Shown in pieces: positions 1 through 12,800 of a DNA stretch of 64,000 nucleotides; the stretch's first letter is position 1; the number at the start of each line of letters is the position of its first letter. A model generated the notes under the pieces. That model was not told where the DNA came from. It was given only the letters and a program-made list of their open reading frames with translations, and made no database searches. The DNA is from Anseranas semipalmata. Taxonomy: Eukaryota; Chordata; Aves; Anseriformes; Anseranatidae. The DNA lies in contig VXAA01003297.1 in assembly GCA_013399115.1 (NCBI GenBank), forward strand, positions 235,420 through 299,419, written 5' to 3'. The translations under genes and the position numbers were made by a program.

Positions 1-2912
1 ACACCACTATTTACTACATTGCTTGAGGTCAGCATTTGCAAGAGAAGGTTTATTTACTTTGATGGAAACATGCAGATACCAGGCAGCAGTGCTAAGGAAC
101 AGCCCCAGTCAAAGAAACCCTTCTTCACTCTCCTTGTTTGTTCTTATCTGCTTCTACTAACTCCAGGTTCCTTCATTACTCACTAATTGCAAATGACCTT
201 AGGCTGGTTGCCAATTCCCCTCTTTATTACTGAGTTTTCAGGTGGGCCTTGTTTGAGTGTTGGGGCAGCCTTGGTACTGATCAGATCTCACCTTCCCTAT
301 CCCTACACCTGGAGCAGTGCCTGGAAGGTGCTTATTGCTACCAGAAGTGGCAGGGACCTGTGTACCTAGAGGCTTTGGGACTCCACAGCAAGCTCTCACA
401 TTGCAACCATGCACACAGCTCTAAGGATGCTCTCAAAGCCCTGACATGGCACATTGTAGAGTTGTTATTAAAATAAATGCAACTTCCCTAGGCACTGCTT
501 CTTCTTTAATTGTACTGATATCCTAGCCAGGGAATAAAGGGAGAAGCTACTACATGGATTTGTCTCCATAGAGGCTTATTTAATTCCTTACTTACAGAAA
601 AGGCAAGGACTAGGACATAAGGGAGAGGAAGGCTGGGCTTGAGGGCAGGATTTGGGGCTGGGAAATGGGTGGGGGAAGGAAAAAAAGAAAGGCAGCATCA
701 AGGAATGGAAAGACAGAAGAGAGGTCTGTTCAAAATGACAACCAAAATCCCTCGTGGCCATGAATCCCCAGCTCCTCACCTTCTTTTGCTGTCATTAGCA
801 CAAAGAAGGAGGAGGAGAGGCTGGGTATAAAGCTCAGCCAGCGTGTGGGGAAACACTCCTTTCTGACCTGGGTTTCTGGGGGAAGGAGACTGAAACCTCT
901 GTGTCCAAGCCCATGTCCACCCAGGCCAAGTTCTTCCTCATCCTTGTTTCTGGGGCCTGACAGAGAGTCCTGCTGAGCAGGAGCTGGGAGCTTGGTGCAG
1001 GGGAGAAACCCCATCCTCTCTAACTGCTTGCACCTCCTTATCCTTCAGGCTGGCCCCTGGCTGGGAAGCAGAAGGTCAAAAACACATGTATACGCATCTT
1101 GTAACCCGTGCTTGGCAAAGCCAACTCTTCCATAACTGTGCTCTATACCTGACCTGTGTATGCAAAGCAACTCCAACTTGCCAGGTCCTTGCATGGTCTT
1201 CTTTCTCAAGACCCTGAAGTGACATACAGCAGTTCCACCAACAGAGGATGTAGCAGAAGCAATGCTGAAGCAAGTAGTGGGACTGGGGAAATTGGCTCAG
1301 CATAGACATTGATCTCAGGCAAGGAGTGTTAACATGGTGGTGACTCCTGCACTTGAAAGGGGCTTCAGAAATGTGAGTCTCCACTCTGAAGGAGCCAAAT
1401 AGCTCAAAGTGTGCAAGGAGACCTGCACAAACAGCCCCTGCTCCTCCCTGTGGGGACATTTAAGCCTGTTGGCAGGGCAAAGGGCTCTCCTACCCCTCTT
1501 GCACCCAGATTTGCTCTCAGATCCTTGCTCTCATGTATTCTTCTATCTCCTGCATGCACCAATTAAAACCACGTTCATTGTGAGTGCCTCGGCTCGAGCA
1601 CCTGGCCCTTTAATTGCTGCCATGAAGGGTACAGATGTAGGCGATTCTGAGGCTAGCAAAGCAGAAAATTAGCATTTAGCGTGAAAATGATACCACTGCA
1701 TCATCACCAGTGCAAAGCAAACAACACAACCGGCCAGGCTGCCTCCTTCCTGCCCTACCTGCATGCTCAGAGCCGTTGGATGCTACAGAGGCCCCACAGC
1801 CTCCTGCACCCATGGGTGCTGCCCTTGCAGGGCTGCTATCAGGGACTTGGTGAGCTGGCATCTGCTTTCTGCCTCTGGACTTGTGATGAATCAGATTTAT
1901 ACACTCGCTTCTGAGATAATCCTCCCTCAAATGTCAGAAGTGCCACATTAGCAGCTGCACTGATTCCTGCAGGGTTTACAGAGCAAGAAGATGCAGTGGC
2001 AGCTAGCAGGAGGCTGGAGGGAAGAAACCTGCACCCGCAGGGTGTCCCTCAGGGTGAATCAGCCCAGTCTCAAGCCAGGATTCAGATCTTCACCTCCTCC
2101 AGACCCTTAACTAGCTTTCTCCATCGTTATTGCAAATTCCCCTCAGGTCTTTTCACCTCTTTGTTACACAGGCTGTATTTTTGCCTGGCTGGACACAAAT
2201 AAACATTACAAACACAAAAGGGAAGGCTGTTTACTGGCCAGGCGGGGATGGAGCCAGCAGCCCTGGCCCCAGGGTCCCAGCAGCCTGGGGATGTAGGTGA
2301 GGGCTTTGCAGCGGTGGTGGGCAGCGAGCAGGAGCAGGGGGGGGCTCTGGATGAGCCACAGAGGGATTTGGGGCTGTTCAACCTTGCCCATGTCAGAAGT
2401 GCCTGGGACTGAAAGCAAAAATGCCACGTTATGGGTCAGACGGCCAGCAGGCTCCAGGATGTCGGGGTCTGGGGCAGAGGCTCCCGCTGGCTGCCAGCAC
2501 AGTCTCCATTTCACGTGCAGAACCCTGTGGATGTTCGGGTGGATGATAACTGTCCCTCTGACTCCATGATGAGCAGAGCAGGGGGTGTCCGCCCCAGCCA
2601 GGGCCCTGCATGCTGGTGGTTGCTGCGCAGAGACCTCTGCAACTCCTTGCAGTGATGGACGTGCTGCTCAGGCACTGTCTGCATCAGTGGGACAGGTCGG
2701 TCCTGCATCAGCAGTTTGGGCTGTTTATTGCCTCAGTATGCACTTTGAAAAAGAACCAGTGGTAGATCTGCTTATAAACCACAGCCACCATGCAACAGGT
2801 ACGTGCCTGTGCCTACATACATGTGCACACATATGCAAAGCAATAGTGGCTATGAGAGCACAGGGAATAAAAACTGAGTGAGCACCAAGGGATTTTCGGA
2901 ATAGTCCCTCTG

Positions 2913-2956
<44 letters not shown>

Positions 2957-5900
2957 CTTTAATTTTATTTCAATACAATGTTGTTGGTTGCTTTTTTTTT
3001 TAATATATAATTTTCTAATTTATTTCCTATGCCTAGACTTACAATAACATCAGAAACTAATCAGTGGCCAGCTGTGATTAACAGTCTTTCCCATGTTGTT
3101 AACTTCATGTTCAATGGAAGGTCATTTTTTAAAGATTGTGGCAAGAAAGATAAGTGTACCTGTTTGTGTGCATGTGTGGGGAATATGTAAGTAGAGGGAA
3201 TACACACACAAAAGCAGAACTTTTATCCAGGCCACCCCTTCAAGTTGCTCTTGACTCTTTCTTGGAAATACCTGTAATTATCCAGCATGTGTGTAGCATT
3301 TCTGTGTGCAGATTGTATCTTGAAACAAACCCCTCACAAGGCTCAGATAAGGACATGGGTGAAGGAGTGTGTAAATGGGAACATAAATTAACTGTGACAT
3401 CTTAATTGAGAGGAGAAATGGGGTCATCTGCTTTCATTGCTATCATCCCAGCAAAGATTAGAAGCAGCTAAAGGTGACAGCAGATGTTTTAGAGGAAAGC
3501 CCACCTGGTACTTCACATCCAAAGCTGTGATAGCTCGAGGGCAACGCTTATCCCAAGGACTGGCAGGGTAATAAAGACGCCAGCCTGTACGCGCACCATG
3601 TACCTTGGGTTCTTGCGTGATGCTTCCCCTCATGTGTGGGCTGGCAGCTTTCTCCTAAGAAGGCACTTCACAATTTAAGAACAAAAGCTTGGATTAAAGG
3701 TGTTTCACTGAAAAATATTTTCTCTCTGGATTGTCACCCATCACTGATGGTTTGTCTTCACGTGACACCTGCGCCCATATTAGTGTCTGTGCCTGAAGGA
3801 GGCACGGCTGCCCTGTCTGCTTGCGCTGGTGGCTGCTCACCCCTTTTTTTGGAGATGCTCTGCCAGCTTCTGTGAAGGGACAGCACTACTCCCTTAGCAG
3901 CACTGAGGAGAAGGAAGAGAAAGGACATGGTGGCAGCAGGGCTCTGACAGGCAGCAAATCCCTGGACAGCACAGAAACATAATTTACAGTGCAAAGATTT
4001 CCACCAGGGTGAATATGCTGGAGGAAAGGGAGGGGAAGAGCTGCAGGAGGGGCCGCTGGTGTTTTGCATGGTGCGATGCAAACCAGAAACAAACAAACAA
4101 AAAAAACAGGCCACAGCATCTTCTGAAGTTTTCAGAAATAAAACAGCTGACTGAAACAGTGTTAGCCAGAGCGGCTGACATGTGCTGGCCTCCAGGAAAG
4201 TACCCTTGGAAATACAGCAACATGGGGGATGTACCCTGCCAGCTGCGTGACCCCCATTGCAGGCATGAGCAAAAGGGCAGAGCCCTTATTGCTGTGATGG
4301 CTGCTGGAGCAGAAGAGGCATGCTGCAAAGTGGTGGCTGGGCTGCTGGTTTTGGTGGGGGTGAGAGCTCTTTGCTTGCAAATTGAGCACATCTGCTCTGA
4401 AAGTGGCCGGGAGGCATAAATATTGAATATCACATTGCCAGCTCTTGTTCAAAGTGTGTCAGGATCTTAGCAGAAATAAACATGGGGTTTGGGAATATGC
4501 AGAAGAAAGGAAAAGTGCTAGAGAAGAAATATATATATCTAAACGAGAGGGAAGAAATGAATGATAATTCAAAGATACTGAGATACTGAGCTCCTACTGG
4601 AAGCCAGTGCCTAGCAAGGAACAAAAATAACACGGAAAAACTGAGAAGTAAGGCAGATCTCATAAAATGAAGTATGCATGAAGACCAGGGAAGTGAATAT
4701 TTGGAAAGTCAGATCACATGCAGATAAACTGAACTGGATGGCATACATCCAGGGGCCTGACTTTGCAAAGCACTGAGCACCTCCTACAAGGTGTGCTGCA
4801 TGTTTTGTATTTCAGCCCACCAGCAAATCAGCGGGGTTTAATTTTCCTCCTCTCTGTGAAGTTCTGGTGATGAGAACAAGCAAATCAAAGCTGCCTACCT
4901 CCACATCTTCCATAATAAAATTTTGAGTTTTCAGTTGGCAATTGGACGCATGTTGGCCAAAATAACTCTCCACTTCCAAACCATTGCTATGGCACCTTTT
5001 GCTCTCGTTTTGTGGGCACAGGGACATCTCCCGTGGCGCCTTGTGGGCATCTCACTGGCTGGGGACCCAAATGCACAGCACTGCCAACTTCCCATGAAAG
5101 GCAACAGTGGGCATGCAGGTTATTGCTTCCCATGTTTCTAATTTCATAAGGAAGCTTGTGGTAGTTGCGGTGAGGAATACAGATGAAGATGGAGAAGCCA
5201 GGAGAAGAAGTAACTCCAGCAGCATGACTTGTTCATGTGGCAGTGCTGGGAAAGGGTCTCTGGGCGCAGAAGAAATACTAAATATTGGTGTGTTTTCCAT
5301 GGGCAGTTTGGAGCGGGTGAGGAGTTTGGGTACTGCTCTGCAGCTGGACTGAAGGATGTGGCAAGAGGGGAAAATGTACATGGAGGGCTTAGAAAAAATG
5401 ATGAAAAGAGGTGGAGAAACTGGTTGGCAAGGCAAGATGAAAAGAGCTAAATGCATCCAGCTTGGCGAAGCAGGAGCTGAAGCAAGATGAAGCAGCGGTG
5501 TTCGAGCATGTGGAGGAGCTTGGCATCGAGCCGGGTGAGGAGATGCTTTTGGTGGCAAGTGTGGGGAAGAGGAGGGAGTGAAGGTGGCATGGCAGCAGGA
5601 TGAAAGGAGCAATCTTGGGCTGGCAACAGCAAGGAGCTTCCCAGCAGGAGCTGCTGCAAAGTGTTCCCCCGTGGGAAGTGGGGAGTATAAGAGGCTGGGC
5701 AGATCCTGGGCTGCCCTCAGGTGTTGTCTGGGAGGTAGGTGGGTGATGATGGAGGTTTTTGCGGGTGCTGACAGCTGGGCATAGCTGGGAAAGGCAGCTC
5801 TCACCGGGAGAAACCGCGCAACCTGCCCCGCTACAGAAAGCCCCAGCAGATACACAAGGTGATTGCTGGGTGTTAGCATCCTGCGTCCTCCTCGGGAAGG

Positions 5901-8100
5901 ATGGATGTTTCCTGCTTCTTCTTCAAACAGTTAGTAAATAATTTAAAGAGAGAGACAAAATATTCTCTAAAGATAACCTAGTCTTCTGTTTCCATGGCAA
6001 CCTCCTTCCAAAGCTAGAAGCCTTCCGCTCGAGTCATACGGTGCAGGGTGAAATTCCTCTTGTGGAAAGGTGGAAGCAGTGGCATGACCCCGTTGGGAGG
6101 CGAAGGGGAGACCTCATGCGGAGCAGGACTGTCACAAACCCCAAACCACGAGAGAAGCAAAGAGTTTCTCTTGCAAGTCACTTCCAGGGGGAACTGAGAA
6201 CAAACGGGGAGCACATCCATCCTGGGGGCTGCTAGTCGCCCCGTGAGGCTACCACCACCACCTTTCTCACTGCAGCATGGAGGCAAGGAGGGCTGGCACA
6301 GGAGCTGCCACCCTGGAGCAGGAGCAGGGTCTGCAGGATGGTGAGGGGCAGGAGGGCAGAGACCCAAGGACCTCTGCAGAAGGAGTGGATGGGATTTTGC
6401 AGACACAGCAGGTGATTTGGGCTCCTCAGAGGAGGAACTGGGGCCTTCAGGCTACAGACTTGCTGTGATACAACCCAGCACCACCTGCACATTCAACAGG
6501 CATATATTTCCTTTGATGAGGGAGGAGTATTGATCTGGAAGCCTGGGTGAGTGCCTCCTGGAGTGTGACCCCTCTCCCCTCCCAACTATCTCAAGTGCAG
6601 GCCATACTTCTATCATGACCACATAGCAGGGTATCTTCTAGCACTGTGGAGGCCCACCTCCAAGTCTCCTTATGGCCACCTTGCACTCTATACATTGGGC
6701 TGTGTGGGATTTGGGTTGATTTAATTTTTTTTTTTTTTTTCTGAAAGCCCTACCTCTGGCTTCTGGGTTTGAGTTTAAGCCTTGTGTAGCCCGAGTTTGA
6801 TGTTCAGCCACTTGGGGACTGACTGCCCTCCTTCCCCAAGAACAAGCAAGCACGTGTCTCATCTCCCCTCTCTGCCCATGGGAGAATGGGCAGGGGCAAC
6901 TCACCCAAAGAACCACCAGAGCAAAAAAAGCATTTAAAGACCCTTGTTATTGCTTTAATAAACCTGGACTGGCAACCTTTCTGCAAGGAGGACCCGGGCT
7001 CTCCTGTCCTCTGTCCACAGGTCTGACCTCCCTGCAGTCAGCGTGCACACTGGCAAGACAGCAAACACTCCTTTCAGCAAATAAGTGAAGTTCATGTGGT
7101 AATTATTCTTTTCCTTTCTGTTGTTTGTCCCATTCGACATGATTATTGTTTACGACTTCAGTTCGTAAGATGCAGCAGCAGCTTAAAATTCAGACAGGTA
7201 ACAATAAAACCAGAAAGTCTGTGGTGTGCCACCCACTCTACAATGCCTCAAATGCCAACAGGGAGAGCTCTGCTGCAGTGGCCCTCTTGATTTGTTGGAA
7301 AAAAATGGGATGGGAATCCACCAGTGATCCCTGCTCTTCTCTGGGTAGTGCATCAGCCTCCCCATCTCTGCAGGGCTGCTGTCCTCTCTCTGCTGCCCTT
7401 CTCTGCTTTCTCTGAGACACCTTAGTGGGGCTTGCCTGGGTCAGGAGGGGACATCCCAAAGTCTTAGTGCCCCCAGGGTGGCTGGCTGATGCCCCTTCCT
7501 CCCCACCTGCAAACCTGGCCAGGGCACGAAACCAGGGAAGATGTGGGCTGGCCCCAGCAAGAAAGGAGATGCGTGCGGTCACATCGCTGGAAGAGGAACA
7601 AGGGACATGGCCCCTGGAGACCTGGCTGCAGCCATGTGGGAGAAGATCACATCCACTGGATTGCATCCTGGGTCAGGGCTTGGTTCGAGGAGTCGGTCTG
7701 CCCTCGCCCACCACCCCGCAGCACATGGATGGTCACCTGTGATGTAGGGCAAGTAGAACCACAGCTCCATCCTTCTCCCTCTCCCCTTCTCACCATCTGG
7801 TGAGCCAGCCAGGACACAACACAAACGAGCACCCTCACGTCTGTGCTCACACACACATACACACGAACACACGTGCCGACGTTCCCTGCTCCCCCCATCC
7901 ACGGTTGTGTGCTGAGCAGGACTCTGATCCAAGCTACTTTGATGCAAATCAGGAAAACGCCAGGGGATGGAGGTGACGCTGGAGAAGAGGCAGAGCCATC
8001 ACCAAGCCAAGGATGCTTTTGTAGGGTCTTCCTGCTGGGACGTGGGGAAGGGTTGGTATCCAGTCAGGGGGCCCACTACGTTTTGTGTTGAAGCCCCCTT
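1..8100. other. Downstream flank or distal 3' UTR, no gene recognised
   Basis: About 8 kb of mixed sequence. Open frames here are short, overlapping and low-complexity (Pro/Ser/Leu-rich), with no family I recognise. It contains a TTA repeat at 2914-2954, a run of T at 6720-6740 and a CA-rich patch near 7850-7870. Further AATAAA copies on the minus strand (near 223-228 and 48-53) could serve distal polyadenylation. Confidence 0.6.
2914..2954. repeat. (TTA)n microsatellite
   Basis: About 13 uninterrupted copies of a 3-base unit (ATT) after a run of T. Confidence 0.97.
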
Positions 8101-8104
8101 TGCT

Positions 8105-8110
8105 TTTATT
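8105..8110 (-). promoter_or_regulatory. Candidate poly(A) signal AATAAA
   Basis: Minus strand reads AAATAAAAGC. It lies about 1 kb past the last coding exon. On the minus strand the next downstream bases run toward 8080 without a strong GT-rich element, so this is only a candidate. Confidence 0.3.
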
Positions 8111-8142
8111 TGTCCTTTTTAAAATTTTAGTTTTTGTCTTCT

Positions 8143-8146
<4 letters not shown>

Positions 8147-8173
<27 letters not shown>
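8147..8173. repeat. (AT)n microsatellite
   Basis: About 13 AT dinucleotides in the probable 3' UTR. Confidence 0.97.
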
Positions 8174-8888
8174 GCTATAGATACAAAAATAACAGATAGG
8201 TTTCTCTAGAGATGGTTTTTGCACCTTTGGGCTTCTAAAAGAAAATATCGCAATTACTGCAAATGAAAGGGGAAAAGTGCAATTTCCCCTCTCCTGTTTA
8301 CCTCCCTGCCTCTACCACTCCAAATTTCCCTGCATACCTTGCAAATTTTTTTCCCTTAGCAGTTTTCTTTCTTTGGAACAAAATGCAAAGGACAAAACCA
8401 ACAAAACAGCAACAAAAATACGCTGTGGAGCCCCCATCCTCTCCACCCATGAGCACGCCTGCTGTGCTCACACACTCCCTTCAAAGCCAAGCTTTTCACC
8501 ACAAAACATTTCCTGTGCTCCACGGCTATTTGCTTTTCCCTGCCACCCGGGCCAGATTTTCATGTGATTTTCAGCAGTGAATCCACTTTGAGCCAGAGCT
8601 CCGCTGCACTACACCAACAGAAGCGCACAATCACTGTTTGGCCAATTTACGCTAGACCTGAAGACCTGGCCCACAATTTTTAATGTTTGAAATGGAAGCA
8701 TGAACAATAAGGAAGTTCCCAGAAACAGGCGAGGCAAGCCCCGGACGCTCTTCCCTTGCTGCTCAACCCACTTCCCTTCACCCCACCCGGCTCGCCCACC
8801 CTCCTTAATTCTGCATAGCACCTCCTTCAGCCCCTATTTGCTCGTTCCTCCTTAGCACTCTCTGAAATTCATAATCTCTCGGTAAAAA

Positions 8889-8901
8889 AAATAAATAAAT
8901 T
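8889..8901 (-). promoter_or_regulatory. AU-rich element with overlapping ATTTA
   Basis: The minus strand reads AATTTATTTATTT, which contains the nonamer TTATTTATT typical of mRNA-destabilising AU-rich elements. It is functional only if this stretch is transcribed as CACNA1I 3' UTR. Confidence 0.35.
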
Positions 8902-9105
8902 GATTTCTCTCTATATATGTATATGTATATAACTAAATGGCTGCCAGGTGGCAGTCACCTGGCCGGAGGGTCCCGTCCCTCCCAGCCCCATGGCCTTTTC
9001 TAGTCACTGTAGTCTCTGCAGTGATGGTCCAGGTCTTGCCCTCGGGCAGGACTGTTCCCGTATTGCTTGCACTCTCCCACGCCTCTGAGGTACGGTACCA
9101 GAGTA

Positions 9106-9108
9106 TTT

Positions 9109-9111
<3 letters not shown>
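9106..9111 (-). promoter_or_regulatory. Candidate poly(A) signal AATAAA
   Basis: TTTATT on the plus strand. It is very close to the end of the coding frame, so it is less likely than the distal copy to be the main site. Confidence 0.2.

Positions 9112-9112
<1 letters not shown>

Positions 9113-9140
<28 letters not shown>
9113..9140. repeat. (TA)n microsatellite beside the gap
   Basis: About 13 TA dinucleotides ending four bases before the run of N; the likely cause of the assembly break. Confidence 0.97.
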
Positions 9141-9143
<3 letters not shown>

Positions 9144-9144
9144 G

Positions 9145-9193
9145 NNNNNNNNNNNNNNNNNNNNNNNNNNNNNNNNNNNNNNNNNNNNNNNNN
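9145..9193. other. Assembly gap (49 N)
   Basis: A run of N between a TA microsatellite (9113-9140) and the GC-rich last exon. It hides the end of the CACNA1I coding frame, and its length may be nominal. Confidence 0.99.
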
Positions 9194-9853
9194 AGACGGC
9201 AGCGGGGAGACGTGCTCCCCCGTCCCCAGTCTGCTGGGGCCGTCCGGCTCCTCTCCTTGCCTGGGTGAGGGGGTGTCCTTGCAGAAGTCCGTCACCCAGG
9301 AGGGCATGGAGAGGAAGCCCCGGGGATCGACGGTGTAGAAGGGCTTGGCGTGGTGGGCGGTGGGGCGGCGGGGCGAGGGGCTGGCGTGGAGGCTGCTGGT
9401 GCTGCTGCACTTCTTCCCCAGTGTCAGCCCCGGTGGCGGGGGCGAGAAGAGGGAGGTCAGCGAGAGGCTGCTGAGGGTCTCCGAGGGCTCGCTGTTGTTG
9501 CCGCCCCCCCGCAGGCTGCTGCCCGCCCCCTCCTCGTCCGAGGGGTCCATGGAGTCGTGGTGGGTGCAGCCGGGGCTGGTGCTCCCGCCGCTGCTGTGGC
9601 TCCGCTGGTGCCGACGGATGCTTCGCAGGCTGAAGAGCCCCCGGCCCCGCAGGCTGCGGCGACGGGAGGCGGGGGATAGGGGCGCTGCCAGGGGTCTTTG
9701 GTCACCGCCGGTCGGTACGGGGCACAGGGCCACCGGGAGGTCCAGGGCGCACTGGGGAGAGTCGCTGAGGTTGAGGCTGTCCTCCAGCGTGGTCTGCAGG
9801 CTGCCCGCTGAGCTGCTGCTCCGGCTGTCCAGCGAGGTGTCACTCTCAGGGGC
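9194..9853 (-). CDS. CACNA1I: CACNA1I last coding exon, cut by assembly gap
   Basis: 220 codons before the gap. [73 protein letters not shown] and [20 protein letters not shown] match human. The last part ([20 protein letters not shown] and on) does not. Acceptor GCTCCCTAG. The exon is GC- and CpG-rich, unlike the neighbouring introns. If the 49-base gap length were exact, a TAA at 9140-9142 would end the frame, but gap sizes beside microsatellites are unreliable, so the true stop is unknown. Confidence 0.92.
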
Positions 9854-12800
9854 CTAGGGAGCGGGGGGGTGAAAACACATGGTGCTCAAGCAAGAGACGA
9901 GACGAGGGACAAGACATTTTTTTTTCTTTTTTCTTTATGAAACAATTTAGGGTGTGAAAAAATAAATTCCAGTTCCTCTCTTTCTCCGCACTGTTGGGGA
10001 TGGCAGCTATAATCCACCTGAAACATGCTACAAAGCAGCATGCCCAGGGAGTTCCCTTCTGAGGGAGGAAAGGTTTCAATATTTTGAGCTCCAATTTCAT
10101 TCTGCTCCAGGATGAACCTTCCCCTCCCAAGTGAAATACTTCACCGCAGGGGAGGTATGCTGGGTCTGTGAGCTCTCCTGGTGGTCCAGGAGGCAGTGAG
10201 GCCAAGGTCCCCTGCAGGTGCCTGCTCTTGATGTCCCTGTGAACCTGCCACACAGGCTGTGGGCACATCAAAACCACCAGCAGGACAGAAATCAGGTGAG
10301 CTTCTGTAGACACCTCAAGCAGCCTTCTCTCATTACAAAATCAGCAATGTCTGGGGAGAGATAAGAGGTTCTCTGACCAGTGCAGGTGGCAATGATAGTA
10401 TTTAGGGAAGAAAGCTGGGATCCCCTTCCAGCAGGAAGGAAAAATAACCTTAATTTCCTTAAGCTGCATTTGATTTGTTTCCGGGAAAGTGGTCTGGGTC
10501 ATTGGGACATAGGACTATAAGTGATCATATAATCATAGAATGGTTTGGGTTGGAAGTGACCTTAAAGATCATCTGGTTCCAACCCCCCTGCCATGGGCAG
10601 AGACACCTCCCACTAGACCAGGTTGCCCAAAGCCCCATCCAGCCTGGTCTTAAACACTTCCAGGGATGGGGCATCCACAGCTTCTCTGGGCAACCTGTGC
10701 CAGTGCCTCACCACCCTCATAGTAAAGGATTTCTTCTTAATGGCTAATCTAACTCTACCCTCTTTTAGTTTAAAGCTGTTACCCCTTGTCCTGTCACTAC
10801 AGTCCCTGATAAAGGGTCCCTCCCCATCTTTCCTGTCATCCCCCTTTAAGTACTGGAAGGCTGCTATAATATCTCCCCAGAGCCTTCTTTTCTTCAGGCT
10901 GAACAACCCCAACTCTCTCCACCTGTCTTCATAGGAGAGGTGCTCCAGCCCTCTGATCGTCTTTGTGGCCCTCCTCTGGACCCACTCTAGCAGGCCCATG
11001 TCTTTCTTATGCTACAGGTCCCAAAGTTGAATGCAATACTCTAGGTGGGGTCTCACGAGAGCAGAGGGGAAGAATCACCTCCCTTGACCTGCTGACCATG
11101 CTTCTTCTAACGCAGCCCAGGATACAGTTGGCTTTCTGGGCTGTAAGCATGCACTGCTGGCGCGTATTCAGTTTTTCATCCACCAATACCCCCAAGTCCT
11201 TCTCCGCAGGGCTGCTCTCAATCCACTCATCGCCCAACCTGTGTCCATGTTTGAGATTCTTCCTGTCCAGCTGCAGGACCTTGCACTTGGCTTTGTTGAA
11301 CCTCATGAGGTTCGCATGGGCCCACCTCTCAACCCTGTCCAGTTCCCTCTGGATGTCATCCCTTTCCTCCAGCGCGTCAACTGCACCACTCAGCTTGGTG
11401 TTGTCCAGTCTCCTGAACCACAGCTATTCCATACAGTCTGCCTCACATAATGAGAAGTTTACCAATTTCTCCTTTATAACAGCTCAGTACTTTTGGCCCA
11501 GTGGTATCCCAGCTCCAGAGCTCTTTCTCTTCATGTCTAAACTTATACAAGAAGTTTCAACACTGCAGCAATTCAGTGGCCTCAGTTCAAGGCTAAATTT
11601 ATCCCTGGCGAATTTACACACGTTTGTATTGTGCCAACTGTGTCTATCACATAGAACTGGATAACATATGATTTTATTTTTATTTTTTAGTTTGTCTGGA
11701 ATAGCATGTCCCTGTACACTTCAAACAGGAATTGTTCATGGAATATCTTCCAAGAACAATAACAGGGATCTCTGTTGTGCTTTCATCTCTCTGCCTCCTC
11801 TGCTCTTCAGAGACACTTGATCTTTTCTCAATGCTTTTATCCTTCTCTTCAGTGAGAAATAGCTGCCTTTTCAGAAAGAGAGCACCTTTCTGGAATGCAA
11901 GATCTAAGTGGGCAGGGGAAAACAGGACGTGGAGTATGGATGTGGCACAAAGGACTGTGGAGGAGGTAGGTGGGGAGAAGCCTGCTCCAGCCAAGCAGGT
12001 GTGTGATCCAGAGTCACGGTGCCCAGAGGGGCTGAGGTGGCTGTGCGGCTGCCATCTCCCTGGCTCACGCTGTGGCTGCTGTGCATGCAGGTGTCTGCAG
12101 CGCACTTGGTGCAGGGCCCCAAATGTGATGTGGTTTTGTCTTCATGTGGGGCTAGCTGCTGCTGTCAAACTACTTCTTGATCCAAAGCAGAAGAATATAT
12201 AATTTCAGGGGTAGAGCTATGCAACCCTCCTTTGCTGTACAAACCTCTCTCCTCCCCAGACCTCCTGCACCCTGCAGTCCCCTGTGCTCCTCCAACAGGT
12301 CAGATCCAGGTCACCCAGCCCCTGACCACAGCTGGCCTCTCTCCTTCCTCTGCCTTCCTCCCCCCATTCGGGCCCCTCTTTCTGGGTGTGATGTGGAGAT
12401 CAAGCTTTCCTAGCAGAGGGAAACAGGGTTCCTCACCTGACAAAGAAGTGAACAGTTCACACTCGGAGATCTCAGTGATGCCCATGAGCCTTGCAGAGAG
12501 ATCTTAGGAAGGTTGCGTGGACAGGAGACCTTCTCAGGCCCTGTCTGGGTGGCAGAGATGGCTGGGTGGAAAAATTCTGCTGGTACAGGTAACAGAGGGC
12601 AAGATGTACCTGGAGAAAAGGGGCTGGGAGGGACTGACAAAGCACCAAAATAAATGGGAAAGAGAACACAAATAGAAAAAAAAAAAAGTTCAAGAGTCCT
12701 CCTATTTCATTTGGTGCCCTTGCTGCCGTTACACTGAGGGTCCTGCAGGTCTGGTGTATAGAGGATATTCAGCTACACACACTCCTGGCCAAGAAGCCTC

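Larger units (their letters stand above)
8106..9144 (-). other. Probable start of CACNA1I 3' UTR
   Basis: No gene is seen downstream of the last exon on the minus strand. The sequence turns AT-rich and carries AATAAA hexamers and an AU-rich element, as expected of a 3' UTR. Extent is inferred; mammalian CACNA1I has a 3' UTR of a few kilobases (from memory), so it may reach further toward position 1. Confidence 0.45.

Noticed and set aside
9140..9142. TAA as the stop codon of CACNA1I
   Set aside because: In frame only if the gap is exactly 49 bases; gap lengths at microsatellites are often nominal.
9345..9857. 170-codon plus-strand frame and overlapping frames over the last exon
   Set aside because: Shadows caused by the GC-rich coding exon on the minus strand.
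10963..11664. 233-codon plus-strand open frame
   Set aside because: Antisense shadow of the CR1 reverse transcriptase.
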